Shown here in pieces: positions 7,948-17,836 of a DNA stretch of 64,000 nucleotides. Numbering within the stretch: position 1 is the stretch's first letter; every line of letters begins with the position of its first letter. The stretch covers positions 372,001 to 436,000 of the forward strand of contig NZ_CP043329.1 of assembly GCF_008195825.1 (NCBI RefSeq), in the 5' to 3' direction. The translations under genes and the position numbers were made by a program. The DNA comes from Pedobacter aquae (lineage in GTDB: Bacteria > Bacteroidota > Bacteroidia > Sphingobacteriales > Sphingobacteriaceae). The notes below the pieces were generated by a model that was not told the origin of the DNA, searched no databases, and saw only the letters and a list, made by a program, of their open reading frames with translations.

Positions 7948-9912
7948 GTGTCTGCACACAAAAAATTAAATAAATTAACCGCGGCTGGTGTTCTCATCAG
8001 TTTAGGTATTATCTACGGCGATATTGGTACTTCTCCTTTATATGTTTTTAAAGCAATTATTGGTAGCCATATTATTACTAAAGAGCTTATTTACGGGGGA
8101 TTAAGTTGCGTTTTCTGGACATTAGCTTTACAAACAACGCTTAAATATGTTATCATTACTTTAAGGGCAGATAATAAGGGAGAAGGTGGAGTTTTTTCTC
8201 TTTACTCATTAGTTAAAAGAAAGGCCAAATGGCTTATTGTGCCTGCAATTATTGGTGGTTGTGCACTTCTGGCAGATGGTATTATCACTCCTCCAATTAC
8301 AATTTCTGCGGCTATAGAAGGTTTAGAGATTTATTATCCAGACTTACAAACTATCCCCATTGTTATAGGTTTAATTACGCTTCTTTTTGTGATTCAGCAG
8401 TTTGGAACTTCTTTAGTAGGAAAAGCTTTTGGTCCTATTATGTTTTTATGGTTCACCATGATGGGGATTTTAGGTTTTAGTTATGTTATAAAAGATCCAT
8501 CTGTTTTAAATGCTATTAACCCATACTATGCTTATCAGTTAATTGTTAATCCACCGCTCATACTAAATGAAACTCATACGGCATCTATTTTGGGTATTCT
8601 TGCAGCTGTTTTTCTTTGTACCACAGGGGCAGAGGCTTTATATTCTGATTTAGGGCATTGTGGAAGACCTAATATCCGGGTAAGTTGGATTTATGTAAAA
8701 AGCTGTTTATTGTTAAACTACTTTGGACAAGGTGTTTTCTTATTAAGCTTACAAAACGAACTCCTAGATGGTAGAAATCCATTCTATAGAATGATGCCAG
8801 AGTGGTTCTTGGTATTTGGAATTTCATTGGCAACAATTGCAGCTATTATAGCCAGCCAAGCTGTAATCTCTGGTTCTTTTACCATGATTTCTGAAGCAGT
8901 AAGATTAAACATTTGGCCTAAAGTAAAAATCAATTATCCAACAGAGCAAAAGGGACAATTATATGTTCCTAGCACAAATTGGTTATTATGGGTGGGCTGC
9001 ATAATTGTAGTTTTATACTTTAAGAAATCAGAAAATATGGAAGCCGCTTATGGTTTATCAATTACCATGGCGATGCTTATGACCACCATTTTGCTATCCA
9101 TTTATCTTCATAAAAAGAAATATCCTATTTATCTTATTGTTGTATTTTTTGCCACTTATATATTCTTAGAGAGTGTTTTCTTTATCAGTAATTTAACTAA
9201 GGTATTTCATGGCGGTTGGGTAACCATTTTTATTGCAAGTATTATGTTCTCTGTTATGTGGGCATGGTATTCGGCCAGAAAAATCAAAAACAGGTTCTTG
9301 AAATTTGTTGAGATAGAACAGTATTTTGATATCATTAAAGAGTTAAGTGAGGATGAATCTGTTCCTAAATATGCTTCGCAACTGGTTTACTTAACTAGTG
9401 CAAATTTTCCATCAGAAATAGAATCAAAAATTATATACTCTATTCTTCAAAAGAAACCTAAAAGAGCCGATGTTTATTGGCTAGTTCACGTAGATGTTGT
9501 TGATGAGCCTTACAGATGCGAGTATAAAGTGGAGCATTTGGTAGAAGGTAAGCTCATTAGGATAGATTTTAAACTTGGTTTTAGAATAGAGCAAAAAATT
9601 AGCGCTTTGTTTAGAAAGGTAGTAGAAGACCTGGTTAAAAACGATGAGGTTGATATTACTAGCCATTATAAATCATTAAACAAGCATAAAATAGTAGGCG
9701 ATTTTAGATTCGTAGTTTTAGAAAAAACGCTTTCAAGAGCTAATAATTTATCTTTTTGGGATAAGCTCATCATGGGCTACTACTTTAACCTTAAAAAGGT
9801 TAGCTTATCTGAAGAGAAAGGTTTTGGATTAGATTTGAGTTTTGTAACCTTAGAAAAAGTTCCTTTAATGGTTACACAAACAGAAAAAATAGAAATTACC
9901 AGAATAAACTAG
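7948..9912 (+). CDS. kup: KUP family potassium uptake protein
   Basis: This low-affinity K+ transporter of the inner membrane probably works as a K+/H+ symporter. The protein has about 12 membrane segments followed by a cytoplasmic C-terminal domain of roughly 200 residues, 654 residues in all, the normal family length. The N-terminal family motif GIIYGDIGTSPLYVFKAI is present. I start it at GTG 7948 (fMet-SAHKKLNKLTAAG) because the promoter lies just upstream and the 17 residues before it do not resemble the family. It stands alone, convergent with a small minus-strand ORF. Confidence 0.9.
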   Translation: MSAHKKLNKLTAAGVLISLGIIYGDIGTSPLYVFKAIIGSHIITKELIYGGLSCVFWTLALQTTLKYVIITLRADNKGEGGVFSLYSLVKRKAKWLIVPAIIGGCALLADGIITPPITISAAIEGLEIYYPDLQTIPIVIGLITLLFVIQQFGTSLVGKAFGPIMFLWFTMMGILGFSYVIKDPSVLNAINPYYAYQLIVNPPLILNETHTASILGILAAVFLCTTGAEALYSDLGHCGRPNIRVSWIYVKSCLLLNYFGQGVFLLSLQNELLDGRNPFYRMMPEWFLVFGISLATIAAIIASQAVISGSFTMISEAVRLNIWPKVKINYPTEQKGQLYVPSTNWLLWVGCIIVVLYFKKSENMEAAYGLSITMAMLMTTILLSIYLHKKKYPIYLIVVFFATYIFLESVFFISNLTKVFHGGWVTIFIASIMFSVMWAWYSARKIKNRFLKFVEIEQYFDIIKELSEDESVPKYASQLVYLTSANFPSEIESKIIYSILQKKPKRADVYWLVHVDVVDEPYRCEYKVEHLVEGKLIRIDFKLGFRIEQKISALFRKVVEDLVKNDEVDITSHYKSLNKHKIVGDFRFVVLEKTLSRANNLSFWDKLIMGYYFNLKKVSLSEEKGFGLDLSFVTLEKVPLMVTQTEKIEITRIN

Positions 9913-9932
9913 AGCTAAGCCTAGTTTATTCT
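9901..9932. repeat. 12-bp inverted repeat spanning the kup stop codon
   Basis: AGAATAAACTAG at 9901-9912 is exactly complementary to 9921-9932, with an 8-base loop. One arm holds the kup stop, the other the stop of the minus-strand small ORF. It may act as a shared terminator, but there is no clear T tract. Confidence 0.6.
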
Positions 9933-10139
9933 TAACATCAATAATCTCGTATTTGGATTTTCTATAGAAACCCTTTTCGTGGATTCTTTTTCCTTGTTTC
10001 TTTTAGATTTCAAGATTAACTCTGCCTCATCTTTAGATTTTGCATAGCCTTCAGGGTTAACTTTTTTCCAATGGTATTCATTCATAAAATAGTAAGCACC
10101 CGTACAAGTAAGAAAAATTGATAATATTAAAGTCTTCAT
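9921..10139 (-). CDS. small hypothetical protein, one membrane segment
   Basis: The 72-residue ORF begins MKTLILSIFLTCTGAYYF, a hydrophobic signal anchor, followed by a strongly charged Lys/Glu-rich tail. I recognise no family. Codon use is like that of the neighbours, and the ORF fills the gap after kup on the opposite strand. It could be a real small membrane protein or a chance ORF. Confidence 0.4.
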   Translation of the reverse strand: MKTLILSIFLTCTGAYYFMNEYHWKKVNPEGYAKSKDEAELILKSKRNKEKESTKRVSIENPNTRLLMLRIN

Positions 10140-10411
10140 CTCGAATTAGTTTAGGATAAACCTTATCCAATTTTGAGTCCGAAAAACGAGAGGGTTAATT
10201 CATGTGAAAAATAGAAAGAATTATATTTATTTAAATGTCTGATAATAAGATGTTTGATATAATTTTTATTTAAATTATAAGTAAAATTGAGTTATTATCT
10301 CTACAAAGTGTAGAAGATTCTCAATTGGGTTATTTTTCAGTTGATAAACAGGTTTTCTGGGAACCGTGTAAAAGTGTTGATTTTTGGGTAATTCCTGTAT
10401 CTTTTTTATTC

Positions 10412-12126
10412 TTAGCTCTGTTTCTGATTGAGTTTACTTTTTCTTATACCATAACAAAAGTAAATAACAAGACCTATTCCTAACCATATAAGAAATCTTA
10501 GCCAATTGGTATATCCCAATTCTGTCATTAAATAGCTACAGCTTAAAAGCCCTAAAACAGGTATTAAGGAAAGATTTTTTAAATAGGACAATACAGCCAT
10601 AAAAAGGGCTAAAATTATAAAGAGGTAAAAAGGAATTTGTTCTTTTATGGTTTCCCAGCCTTGGCTAAAATCAAAAAAATTTAATATTTGGCTATAAAAT
10701 GCAATTGTTAATCCTGTTAATAGTAAGGGTATAATGTATTTGCTATTGATGTAAGGCATTTTAAACCTTTTTCTGCTGCTCTCGTTTTCTTCTTCTTTTG
10801 GTAGAAGTAAAACGCCACCACACACCAATACGAAGGCAAATAAAGTACCAATACTTGTTAAGTCTGTTACCTCTGTAAGGTTCATAAATAAGGCGGGAAT
10901 GGCTACAACAAGACCAGTAACAATGGTTGAAAAAGACGGTGTTTTAAATTTAGGATGTATTCTAGAAAAAGCTTTAGGCAACAATCCGTCGCGGCTCATA
11001 CTCATCCAAATTCTGGGCTGCCCCATTTGAAATATCAATAAAACACTTGCGGTAGCAATAACAGCACTCACAGAAATGATATAACCAATTTGGTTTAGTC
11101 CTACTCTCTCAAAACAAAGGCTAAAGGGTCTGAAACTTGTAGCTCTTTATAGTTTACCATACCTGTAAGCACTAATGCTATCAATATGTAAAGTACAGTA
11201 CAAATCACCAAAGAATAAATCATACCTTTTGGTAGGTCTTTTTGTGGGTTCTCACATTCTTCAGCAGTGGTTGATATAGCATCAAAACCTATATAAGCGA
11301 AGAAAACACCAGATACACCTTTCATCATCCCACTAAAACCATTGGGTAAAAAAGGATGCCAGTTTGCAGGTGTTACATAGAAGAAACCTACTACAATAAC
11401 AGCCAACACCACAACTATCTTTAAAATAACCATGGCATTTGTGGCTCTTTTAGTTTCTTTTATACCTATGTAAACTAAGAAGGTTATTAAAAATACAATT
11501 ACCAAAGCGGGTACATCAGCTATAATTTTTAATCCACCAATACTAGGAGCGCCTGCCCATGCTTGGGCTGCGTTTAAGGTGTTTTCACTTAAAGTACTTA
11601 AAGAAGAACCACTTTTGCTTAAGGCAGCAACTTCTTCGCTTGCTTTATAGGCACTTAAGTAATCCATTGTAAGATAGCCTGGGATATTGATGTTAAATCC
11701 TTGTAAAAGATTTACAAAATAACCGCTCCATGAAATAGCTACTGCAATATTACCAATAGCGTATTCCATTAATAAATCCCAGCCAATTATCCATGCTATT
11801 AGTTCGCCAAAAGATGCGTAAGCATAAGTATATGCACTGCCAGAAACTGGTATTCTTGATGCAAATTCGGCATAACAAAGTGCAGAAAAACCACAAGTTA
11901 TGGCTGTTAAAATAAAAAGTATGGATACCCCTGGACCTCCGTTATAAGAAGCTTCACCAATAGTAGAAAATATACCTGCACCTATAACTGCAGCTATACC
12001 CATAAAAGTAAGATCTTTTACTTTTAAAATTTTATTTAAGCCGTGGTTTTCGCCGTCGCTAAAGCCTTCTTGGCTATCTTGAAGTATTTTGGCAATACTT
12101 TTCTTTCTTAGTAAATCTCTCTTCAT
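10412..12126 (-). CDS. APC family amino acid permease (frameshifted)
   Basis: The 5' part (341 residues from ATG 12126) contains IGAGIFSTIGEASYNGGPG and FAYIGFDAISTTAEECENP, hallmarks of the cationic-type APC permeases. The 3' part (10412-11071) continues with QPRIWMSMSRDGLLPKAFSRI and the last membrane segments. They join if one base is added to the A4 run at 11111-11114 (plus strand), giving FVFERVGLNQIGY and a 571-residue protein with 12 or more membrane segments. It would import an amino acid with H+; the substrate is unknown. A second permease of the same type lies at 48794-50257. As written, the gene is broken. Confidence 0.85.
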
Positions 12127-12261
12127 ATTGAAATCTTAACAAAATAAAGATTATTGCACCATTTAGAGAAGGAAAATGAAAAAATGAGTTATAATTTTTA
12201 CAGATTTAGTTTCTGAACTCGTTTAGCAGAGTTAAGTAGCAGATAAAGAAAAGATAATATT

Positions 12262-12300
12262 TACGAGATAAGCGATGAATGATGAATCGCTTATCTCGTA
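12262..12300. repeat. 15-bp inverted repeat (possible terminator)
   Basis: TACGAGATAAGCGAT at 12262-12276 pairs perfectly with 12286-12300 around a 9-base loop. It lies 8 bases downstream of the Dabb gene stop on the minus strand. The tail is AT-rich but not a clean T tract, so the terminator role is likely but not certain. Confidence 0.65.
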
Positions 12301-12308
12301 AAGAAAAC

Positions 12309-12605
12309 TTAAATAGAATCGTAAATGATTACTTTTTCAAATAAAACTCTAAACTCGTCTAAGAAAGCTAGATGAACAGGATGTGTTTGATAAACATCAT
12401 GGCCTGCTAGGTCTTCAAATAGAGTGATTAAAGAGAAGGTGTATGTAGTATCTACCACCGCTCTTTCTATAGGTGCTGGTGTACCAATAAAAATAGATTT
12501 AACAGTTTCTACTTTTTCTAAAGATTCTAATCCTTTGCGGAATGCCTTTTTTTGATCTTCGGTTGTATCGGCTTTAAGCCAAAATAATACGTGATGAGTT
12601 AGCAT
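12309..12605 (-). CDS. Dabb family protein (stress-responsive alpha/beta barrel)
   Basis: The 98-residue protein begins MLTHHVLFWLKADTTEDQKK and ends in HPVHLAFLDEF and VIIYDSI, the pattern of the Dabb (stress-responsive A/B barrel) domain, a dimeric ferredoxin-like fold. The function of bacterial Dabb proteins is mostly unknown. It is a single-gene unit with its own -7 box at 12623-12630. Confidence 0.88.
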   Translation of the reverse strand: MLTHHVLFWLKADTTEDQKKAFRKGLESLEKVETVKSIFIGTPAPIERAVVDTTYTFSLITLFEDLAGHDVYQTHPVHLAFLDEFRVLFEKVIIYDSI

Positions 12606-12622
12606 AAATAATAAATTTTTGC

Positions 12623-12630
12623 CAAATATA
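12623..12630 (-). promoter_or_regulatory. -7 promoter element (TATATTTG) of the Dabb gene
   Basis: It is an exact TAnnTTTG match on the minus strand, 17 bases before the Dabb start. It overlaps the most upstream possible start (TTG 12619) of the divergent Fic gene, which argues for a later Fic start. Confidence 0.5.
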
Positions 12631-12693
12631 GCTTTTGAGAAAAATAAATTAGTATCGTTTGATAGTAAAAATATAAATACCGATATTTGGGGA

Positions 12694-13646
12694 GTGTGGG
12701 AAGTAGATTTATCATATAGAGAAGACTATAATTTAGTTTTTGAGCGGCTAAACGTTAAGCTAGAAAAGCTTAAGGCTAGCAGGCCTTTGTCCACAAGCGC
12801 CCTTAATAAAATAAAAGAGAGTTTAGTTTTAGAATGGACTTATAATTCTAACTCAATAGAAGGTAATACGCTTAATTTAAGAGAAACACAGCTGATAATT
12901 CAAGAAGGGATAACCATCAAAGGGAAATCTTTAAGAGAGCATTTTGAAGCTTATAACCATGATAAAGCTATTGATTATTTATATGGTTTGGTAGATGAAA
13001 AGTATCAGTTAAGGGCTATTGATATTCTTTCTTTACATGGTTTGGTCTTAAAAAGTATTGAGGATGATTTTGCTGGGAGGTTAAGAAATGGTGGTGTAAG
13101 AATTTCTGGTGCTAACTTTATTCCGCCTAATGCAAATAAGGTTTCAGATTTGGTTGATGAACTTATTGGCTTTGTGAATGATAATCCTTTAGGTTTAAAT
13201 GATATAGAATTAGCTACGGTTTTTCATCACAAATTTGTTTGGATTCATCCTTTTTTGATGGTAATGGAAGAACAGTACGTTTAGCCATGAATTTATTATT
13301 AATGCGAAAAGGCTTTCCGCCTGCTATCATTTTAAAAAACGATAGAAAAAAGTATTACGAAGCATTAAATCAGGCTAATAATGGTAACTATAGCAAATTA
13401 ATTTTATTGATAACTCAAGCTGTAGAGCGTACGCTTAATATTTATTTAAATGCAATGCCAGGTGCTGATGATGGCTTCATGGAAATTGCTTCTTTAGTAC
13501 AAGAACCAAACTTTGGTTATGGGCAAGAATATATAAGTTTACTTGCTAGAAGAGGTAAAATTGATGCTTATAAAGAAGGTAAAAACTGGCTTACTTCTAA
13601 AGAAGCTGTATTGGAATATATGGCAAATAGAAAACGTAAAAGGTAG
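12694..13646 (+). CDS. Fic family protein (frameshifted)
   Basis: Two overlapping frames together encode a Fic protein of about 317 residues. The first part has an N-terminal helical region with LEWTYNSNSIEGNTL, the Fic_N-type motif whose SxxxE resembles the inhibitory helix of class II Fic proteins. The frame breaks inside the catalytic loop. One extra T in the T6 run at 13251-13256 restores HPFFDGNGRTVRLA, the HPFx(D/E)GNGRxxR signature of AMP-transferring Fic enzymes. The C-terminus resembles a winged helix. The start is uncertain: GTG 12694 is preferred to TTG 12619, because the latter overlaps the promoter of the divergent gene. It probably AMPylates or otherwise modifies a cytoplasmic target. 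Confidence 0.82.
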
Positions 13647-13660
13647 TTTTGACTTATAAA

Positions 13661-13693
13661 ACAAGAAAGCCGATCTTAAATCGGCTTTCTTGT
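13661..13693. terminator. bidirectional rho-independent terminator
   Basis: A 14-bp perfect stem (ACAAGAAAGCCGAT at 13661-13674, complement at 13680-13693) with a 5-base loop lies between the convergent Fic and M3 peptidase genes. Confidence 0.85.
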
Positions 13694-15398
13694 TAATCTA
13701 GTTTTTTAAGCTCATCTTTTATGAAGGATGCTAAATCTTTTACGTAGCTGGCACTAAAATTAAATTCTATACCGGCTGTTTTATATACTTCTTTGATAGA
13801 TTTAGTATAACCTAACTTTAAAGCATCTAAATAATTGCTTAAGCCTTTTTCTGGATTTTCTTTATAATTTTTCCAAACAGCGATGGCTCCTAATTGGGCA
13901 ATGGCATATTCTATATAATAAAAAGGAACTTCAAATATATGGAGTTGCTTTTGCCAAAGATTTTCTAATGCGTCGCTATGTTCTGTCCAATCCACAAAGT
14001 TGGCTCCAAATCTGGTAAATATTTCTTTCCAAGCTTGAGTACGTTCTTGCGTGGTATGCTCTGGGTGGGTGTAAATCCAGTGTTGGAAGGCATCAACCAC
14101 AGCCACCCATGGAAGCGTTTTTAGAACATCTTTAAGCTGATATTTTTTTGCTCTTTTTAATTCTTCCGGGTCGGTGAAAAACTCATCCCAATGGTCCATA
14201 GAGATTAATTCCATAGACATAGAGGCTAGTTCCGCTACTTCAGAAGGGCAGTGTTTAAAATCATTTAATTCTAAATCTGCGGTAACGAAAGTATGAATGG
14301 CATGTCCGCCTTCATGTACCATAGTTGTTAAATCTCTAAAAGAACCTGCCGAGTTCATGAAAATGAAAGGAGCGCCAGTTTCTGCTAAAGGATAATTATA
14401 ACCACCCGGAGCTTTACCTTTTCTACTTTCAACATCAAAAAAGCCATTAGCTTTCATGATAGCTAGTTTTTCGCCTAAGACAGGGTTTAATTTGTTAAAG
14501 CATTGTATAGATTTATCAATCAATTCTTTACCATTTTCAAAAGGTTTTAGAGCGGGTTTACCCGATGTATCAACCTCTGTATCCCAAGGTTTTAAGCCAG
14601 ATAATTGAAGCGCTTTTTTTCTTTCTTCTGCTTGTTCTGCTAAAATAGGAACAATCTCTTTTTCTATAGCATCATGAAAATCAAAACAATCTTGTGCGTT
14701 ATAATCAAACCTACCTAAAGATTCAAACATGTAATCTCTAAAGTTGTCAAAGCCAGCATTTAAAGCTACTTGATGACGTAAAGCTTTTAGTTTGTTAAAA
14801 AGCTCCTCTAATTTGTCTTTATCTTCTAAACGACGATTTGTGATACTTTCCCAAGCCTCTTTTCTAGTTTCTCTGTTTAAATCTTTTAAAAAATTTGAAG
14901 CTTGTTCTAACGTATATTCTTGTCCGTTTAGGGTAACAGACATGCTGCCAGTAATTGCTTGATATTTTTGCTGCTCTACCTGAAGTTCTGTTTGTAAAGG
15001 GATATTTTCTTCTCTAAAAAGGGCTAGAGCTTTTTTTACTCCTCTTAAATAAATAAAATATTTTTCTTGGTTTAATTGATTTAGAAATGGAGAAGCTACT
15101 AGCTTTTCATTTAATTGATTGCTTAATGGAGCTATTTGTGGCTCAATTTCGGTAGCAAAATATTGGAAACTTTTAACTAAATCTTCATTTGCAGTATCGC
15201 AAGTCATTTTTATGTAGCGCCAAGCGAAATCTTCTTCTAGAGCGGCTTCAAGTTCGCTTCTGTTTTTTAGCCATGCTTCTAATTCTTCTGAAGAATTAAT
15301 TTCTCTATGCAATAATTCCTGAAAAATAGGTTCTAAATTATCCCATTTAATTTCTAGATTTTCAGGAAGATAGGTTCTTTTTTCTTTTCTATAATCAT
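13693..15398 (-). CDS. M3 family oligoendopeptidase (possible indel near the start)
   Basis: This cytoplasmic zinc oligopeptidase is of the PepF/M3B type. The zinc motif MVHEGGHAIHTF (HExxH form) is followed by ELASMSMELI with the third ligand Glu. The open frame runs upstream to 15459 into the prenyltransferase gene with an implausible N-terminus. If one base is added to the T6 run at 15378-15383, translation from ATG 15398 gives MIIEKKKRTYLPENLEIKW, 568 residues, and a classic ATGA overlap with the upstream stop. I therefore put the start at 15398 and suspect an indel. The product degrades peptides of moderate length. Confidence 0.85.
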
Positions 15399-16258
15399 AA
15401 CGAACGGTAGTAAATATCAAATAAAAAGCAAATTGCAAAAGCAACAGATGCAATGCCATTGGTAGTCATAAAAGCAAAATTTACTCGGCTTAAATCATTG
15501 GGTTTAACCAGTTGGTGTTGGTAGGCAAGCATACTAATGAAGATGGTTAAGCCCACATAGTATGGCCAAGAAAAGTTATCAGCAGCAATGAAAATTGGTG
15601 CTATTACAAATATGGCAGATAAGATGTGTAAAATATTGCTTATCCATAAAGCTTTATTTTTGCCAAAATAAGAGGGTATAGAGTGCAGTTTTTCACCTCG
15701 GTCAAACTCTTCATCTTGTAAAGCATAAATAATATCAAAACCACTTACCCAGCATAAAACAGCTAAAGAAAACAATATCGGTAAAAGGGCAAATTCTCCG
15801 GTTACAACCAAATAAGCACCAATTGGCGCTAATGATAAACCTAAACCTAGTACCAAATGGCATAAGGCCGTAAATCTTTTGGTAGCGCTATATCCTAAAA
15901 TAACCAGTAAGGCTATCGGCGAAAGCCAAAAACACAGCATATTAATAAACCATGTTGTAGCAATAAAAAGTAAGCAGTTGGTAAGGGTAAAAACTAGCGC
16001 ATTGTTAGCTGATATTCTTCCGGCAGGTATGTCACGTACTTTTGTTCTTGGGTTTTTAGCGTCTATATCTCTATCTAGGTATCTGTTAAATGCCATAGCA
16101 GCATTTCTTGCGAATACCATACATAGTACCATTAAAACCAATTTAAACCACGAAAAAGAATAATTTGTAGTGTTTACAGCCAGAAAAAAGCCAATAAAAG
16201 CAAATGGCATCGCAAAAATGGTATGCGAAAAAGTTACTAATGATAAATATTTTTTCAT
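15395..16258 (-). CDS. UbiA-type prenyltransferase (MqnP-like)
   Basis: This integral membrane enzyme of 287 residues has 8-9 predicted membrane segments. It carries the two Asp-rich motifs NRYLDRDIDAKNPRT and QDEEFDRGEKLHSIPSYFG that bind the Mg-diphosphate of the prenyl donor. The second motif, with LHSIP, resembles the UbiA-like polyprenyltransferases proposed to act in the futalosine route to menaquinone (MqnP). It may therefore prenylate the menaquinone ring precursor, and the ubiE/menG methylase gene lies nearby at 17105. It sits between engB (3-base gap) and the M3 peptidase (4-base overlap) in one operon. Confidence 0.85.
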   Translation of the reverse strand: MKKYLSLVTFSHTIFAMPFAFIGFFLAVNTTNYSFSWFKLVLMVLCMVFARNAAMAFNRYLDRDIDAKNPRTKVRDIPAGRISANNALVFTLTNCLLFIATTWFINMLCFWLSPIALLVILGYSATKRFTALCHLVLGLGLSLAPIGAYLVVTGEFALLPILFSLAVLCWVSGFDIIYALQDEEFDRGEKLHSIPSYFGKNKALWISNILHILSAIFVIAPIFIAADNFSWPYYVGLTIFISMLAYQHQLVKPNDLSRVNFAFMTTNGIASVAFAICFLFDIYYRSL

Positions 16259-16261
16259 GCT

Positions 16262-16900
16262 TTATTCCTGTTCTTCTTCTTCTTCAAAATCAAATTGTGG
16301 TGCAATAAAATTTTGATTAACTTCTTGGATGAAGTTTAATACATCTTCTTTTCCTAATTGTTTTTCTGATGAGGTTAAAATCATTTGTGGTATTTCCTCA
16401 AAAAAGGCAAGCAGCGCTTTTTTAAATGCTGCCATATTTTGTTGTGATTTAACGTTCGACTGTTTATCAGCTTTTGTAAAAAGCAATATAAAAGGAATGC
16501 TTCTTTCTCCTAGCCAGCAGCAAAATTCTATATCAATTTTCTGAGGTTCAAGTCTGCTATCTATCAAAACAAATACACATTGTAAACTTTCCCTTTTTTC
16601 TAAGTAGTTTCTGATAAATTTTGCCCACTCTTGTCGGTTACTTTTAGAGCTTTTAGCATAGCCATAGCCAGGTAAATCTACTACGTACCAAGTTTTGTTA
16701 ACTAAAAAATGATTTATTAATTGTGTTTTACCGGGTTTTTGCGATGTTTTAGCTAAGCCTTTGGCATTCAAAAGCATATTGATAAGAGATGATTTACCCA
16801 CGTTAGAACGGCCTATAAAAGCATATTCTGGCAATATTGGTGGTGGTAACTTGCTTATTTTGGTATTACTAACGGTAAATTCTGCCGACTTTATAATCAT
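16262..16900 (-). CDS. engB: ribosome biogenesis GTP-binding protein YihA/YsxC (EngB)
   Basis: This 212-residue GTPase of the TrmE-Era-EngA-EngB group is needed for assembly of the large ribosomal subunit. It has G1 GRSNVGKSSLIN, G3 DLPGYGYAKS and G4 TKAD. The C-terminal end is an acidic FEEEEEQE tail. It is the first gene of the engB - prenyltransferase - M3 peptidase operon. A consensus -7 box ends only 4 bases before the ATG, so its mRNA may be nearly leaderless. Confidence 0.93.
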   Translation of the reverse strand: MIIKSAEFTVSNTKISKLPPPILPEYAFIGRSNVGKSSLINMLLNAKGLAKTSQKPGKTQLINHFLVNKTWYVVDLPGYGYAKSSKSNRQEWAKFIRNYLEKRESLQCVFVLIDSRLEPQKIDIEFCCWLGERSIPFILLFTKADKQSNVKSQQNMAAFKKALLAFFEEIPQMILTSSEKQLGKEDVLNFIQEVNQNFIAPQFDFEEEEEQE

Positions 16901-16904
16901 CCTG

Positions 16905-16933
16905 CAAAGGTAAGGTTTAGTTTTTTAGTTCAA
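16905..16933 (-). promoter_or_regulatory. engB promoter (TTG - 18 bp - TACCTTTG)
   Basis: On the minus strand, TTG (16933-16931) and TACCTTTG (16912-16905) fit the Bacteroidota -33/-7 consensus with an 18-base spacer. The start codon at 16900 follows after 4 bases. Confidence 0.65.
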
Positions 16934-17087
16934 TATATACTGTCTATTTATTAGTGCTTTGCTTCATGAATTTAAGAAGTTATGATTTTAACGAACAAAA
17001 CAGATAAGTTTGAGGTTTAACTTATCGAGTATTTAGGGTGAGAATTAAATCATCACTTAAAAAAATCGTAGCTCGTAAAATATATTT

Positions 17088-17095
17088 TATCTTTG
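17088..17095 (+). promoter_or_regulatory. ubiE -7 promoter element (TATCTTTG)
   Basis: It is an exact TAnnTTTG match 9 bases before the ATG at 17105. The -33 element is weak. It also excludes the in-frame TTG at 17093 as the start. Confidence 0.6.
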
Positions 17096-17104
17096 CGCAC
17101 AATA

Positions 17105-17836
17105 ATGGCAGAAAACGTTACCCCTTATAAAAATCAGCAGGCTACAAAAAAAGAGCAAGTAGCTACCATGTTTAATAATATCTCTAAGACTTATGATTTT
17201 CTAAATCATTTTTTGTCTTTAGGTATAGATATTATTTGGAGAAAAAAAGCAATAAAAGAGCTTTTGAAAGATAAACCACAATATATTTTAGATGTTGCTA
17301 CGGGCACTGGCGATTTTGCTTTTGAGGCTTTGGATATTTTAAAACCCAAGAAAATTATTGGTGTAGATATTTCTCAAGGCATGTTAAATATTGCTGATGA
17401 AAAAATCATCAAAAGAAGTAAAAGCGAAGTTTTTGAGGTAAGACTTGGAGATTCTGAAAAGCTATTATTTGATGATGATACTTTTGATGCAGTAACTGTT
17501 GCATACGGTGTAAGAAATTTTGAAAACTTGGAAAAAGGTGTAGCTGATATGTTAAGGGTTTTAAAACCTGGAGGCAAAGCGGTTATTCTAGAGTTTTCTA
17601 AGCCCAAAGCATTTCCTATAAAGCAATTATATAGTTTCTATTTCCATTATATTACCCCAACAATTGGTAAGATTTTCTCTAAAGATGCTAGTGCTTATAG
17701 TTATTTACCAGAGTCTGTAGAAGCTTTTCCGGATGGAAGTAGGTTTACAGATTTGATGGAAAAAGTTGGGTACAAAAATACCAAATGTCGTCCTTTGGCG
17801 TTTGGCATTTGTTCTATATATACAGGAGTTAAATGA
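17105..17836 (+). CDS. ubiE: demethylmenaquinone / UbiE-type methyltransferase
   Basis: This SAM-dependent C-methyltransferase of about 243 residues performs the last step of menaquinone synthesis (MenG activity). It has the family segments MFNNISKTYDFLNHFLSLGID and LDVATGTGDFAFEA (SAM-binding motif I), and ends near FGICSIYTGVK. I start it at ATG 17105 because the promoter overlaps the earlier TTG. It overlaps the following porT gene by 4 bases (ATGA), a pairing seen across Bacteroidota. Confidence 0.93.
   Translation: MAENVTPYKNQQATKKEQVATMFNNISKTYDFLNHFLSLGIDIIWRKKAIKELLKDKPQYILDVATGTGDFAFEALDILKPKKIIGVDISQGMLNIADEKIIKRSKSEVFEVRLGDSEKLLFDDDTFDAVTVAYGVRNFENLEKGVADMLRVLKPGGKAVILEFSKPKAFPIKQLYSFYFHYITPTIGKIFSKDASAYSYLPESVEAFPDGSRFTDLMEKVGYKNTKCRPLAFGICSIYTGVK

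Noticed and set aside
10140-10411. Gene in the gap after the 72-residue ORF
   Set aside because: No open frame of useful length or domain is visible; it is treated as promoter and terminator space.
12619-12693. Upstream extension of the Fic gene from TTG 12619
   Set aside because: This start lies inside the exact -7 box of the divergent Dabb gene. GTG 12694 gives the usual N-terminal region, so the extension is unlikely.
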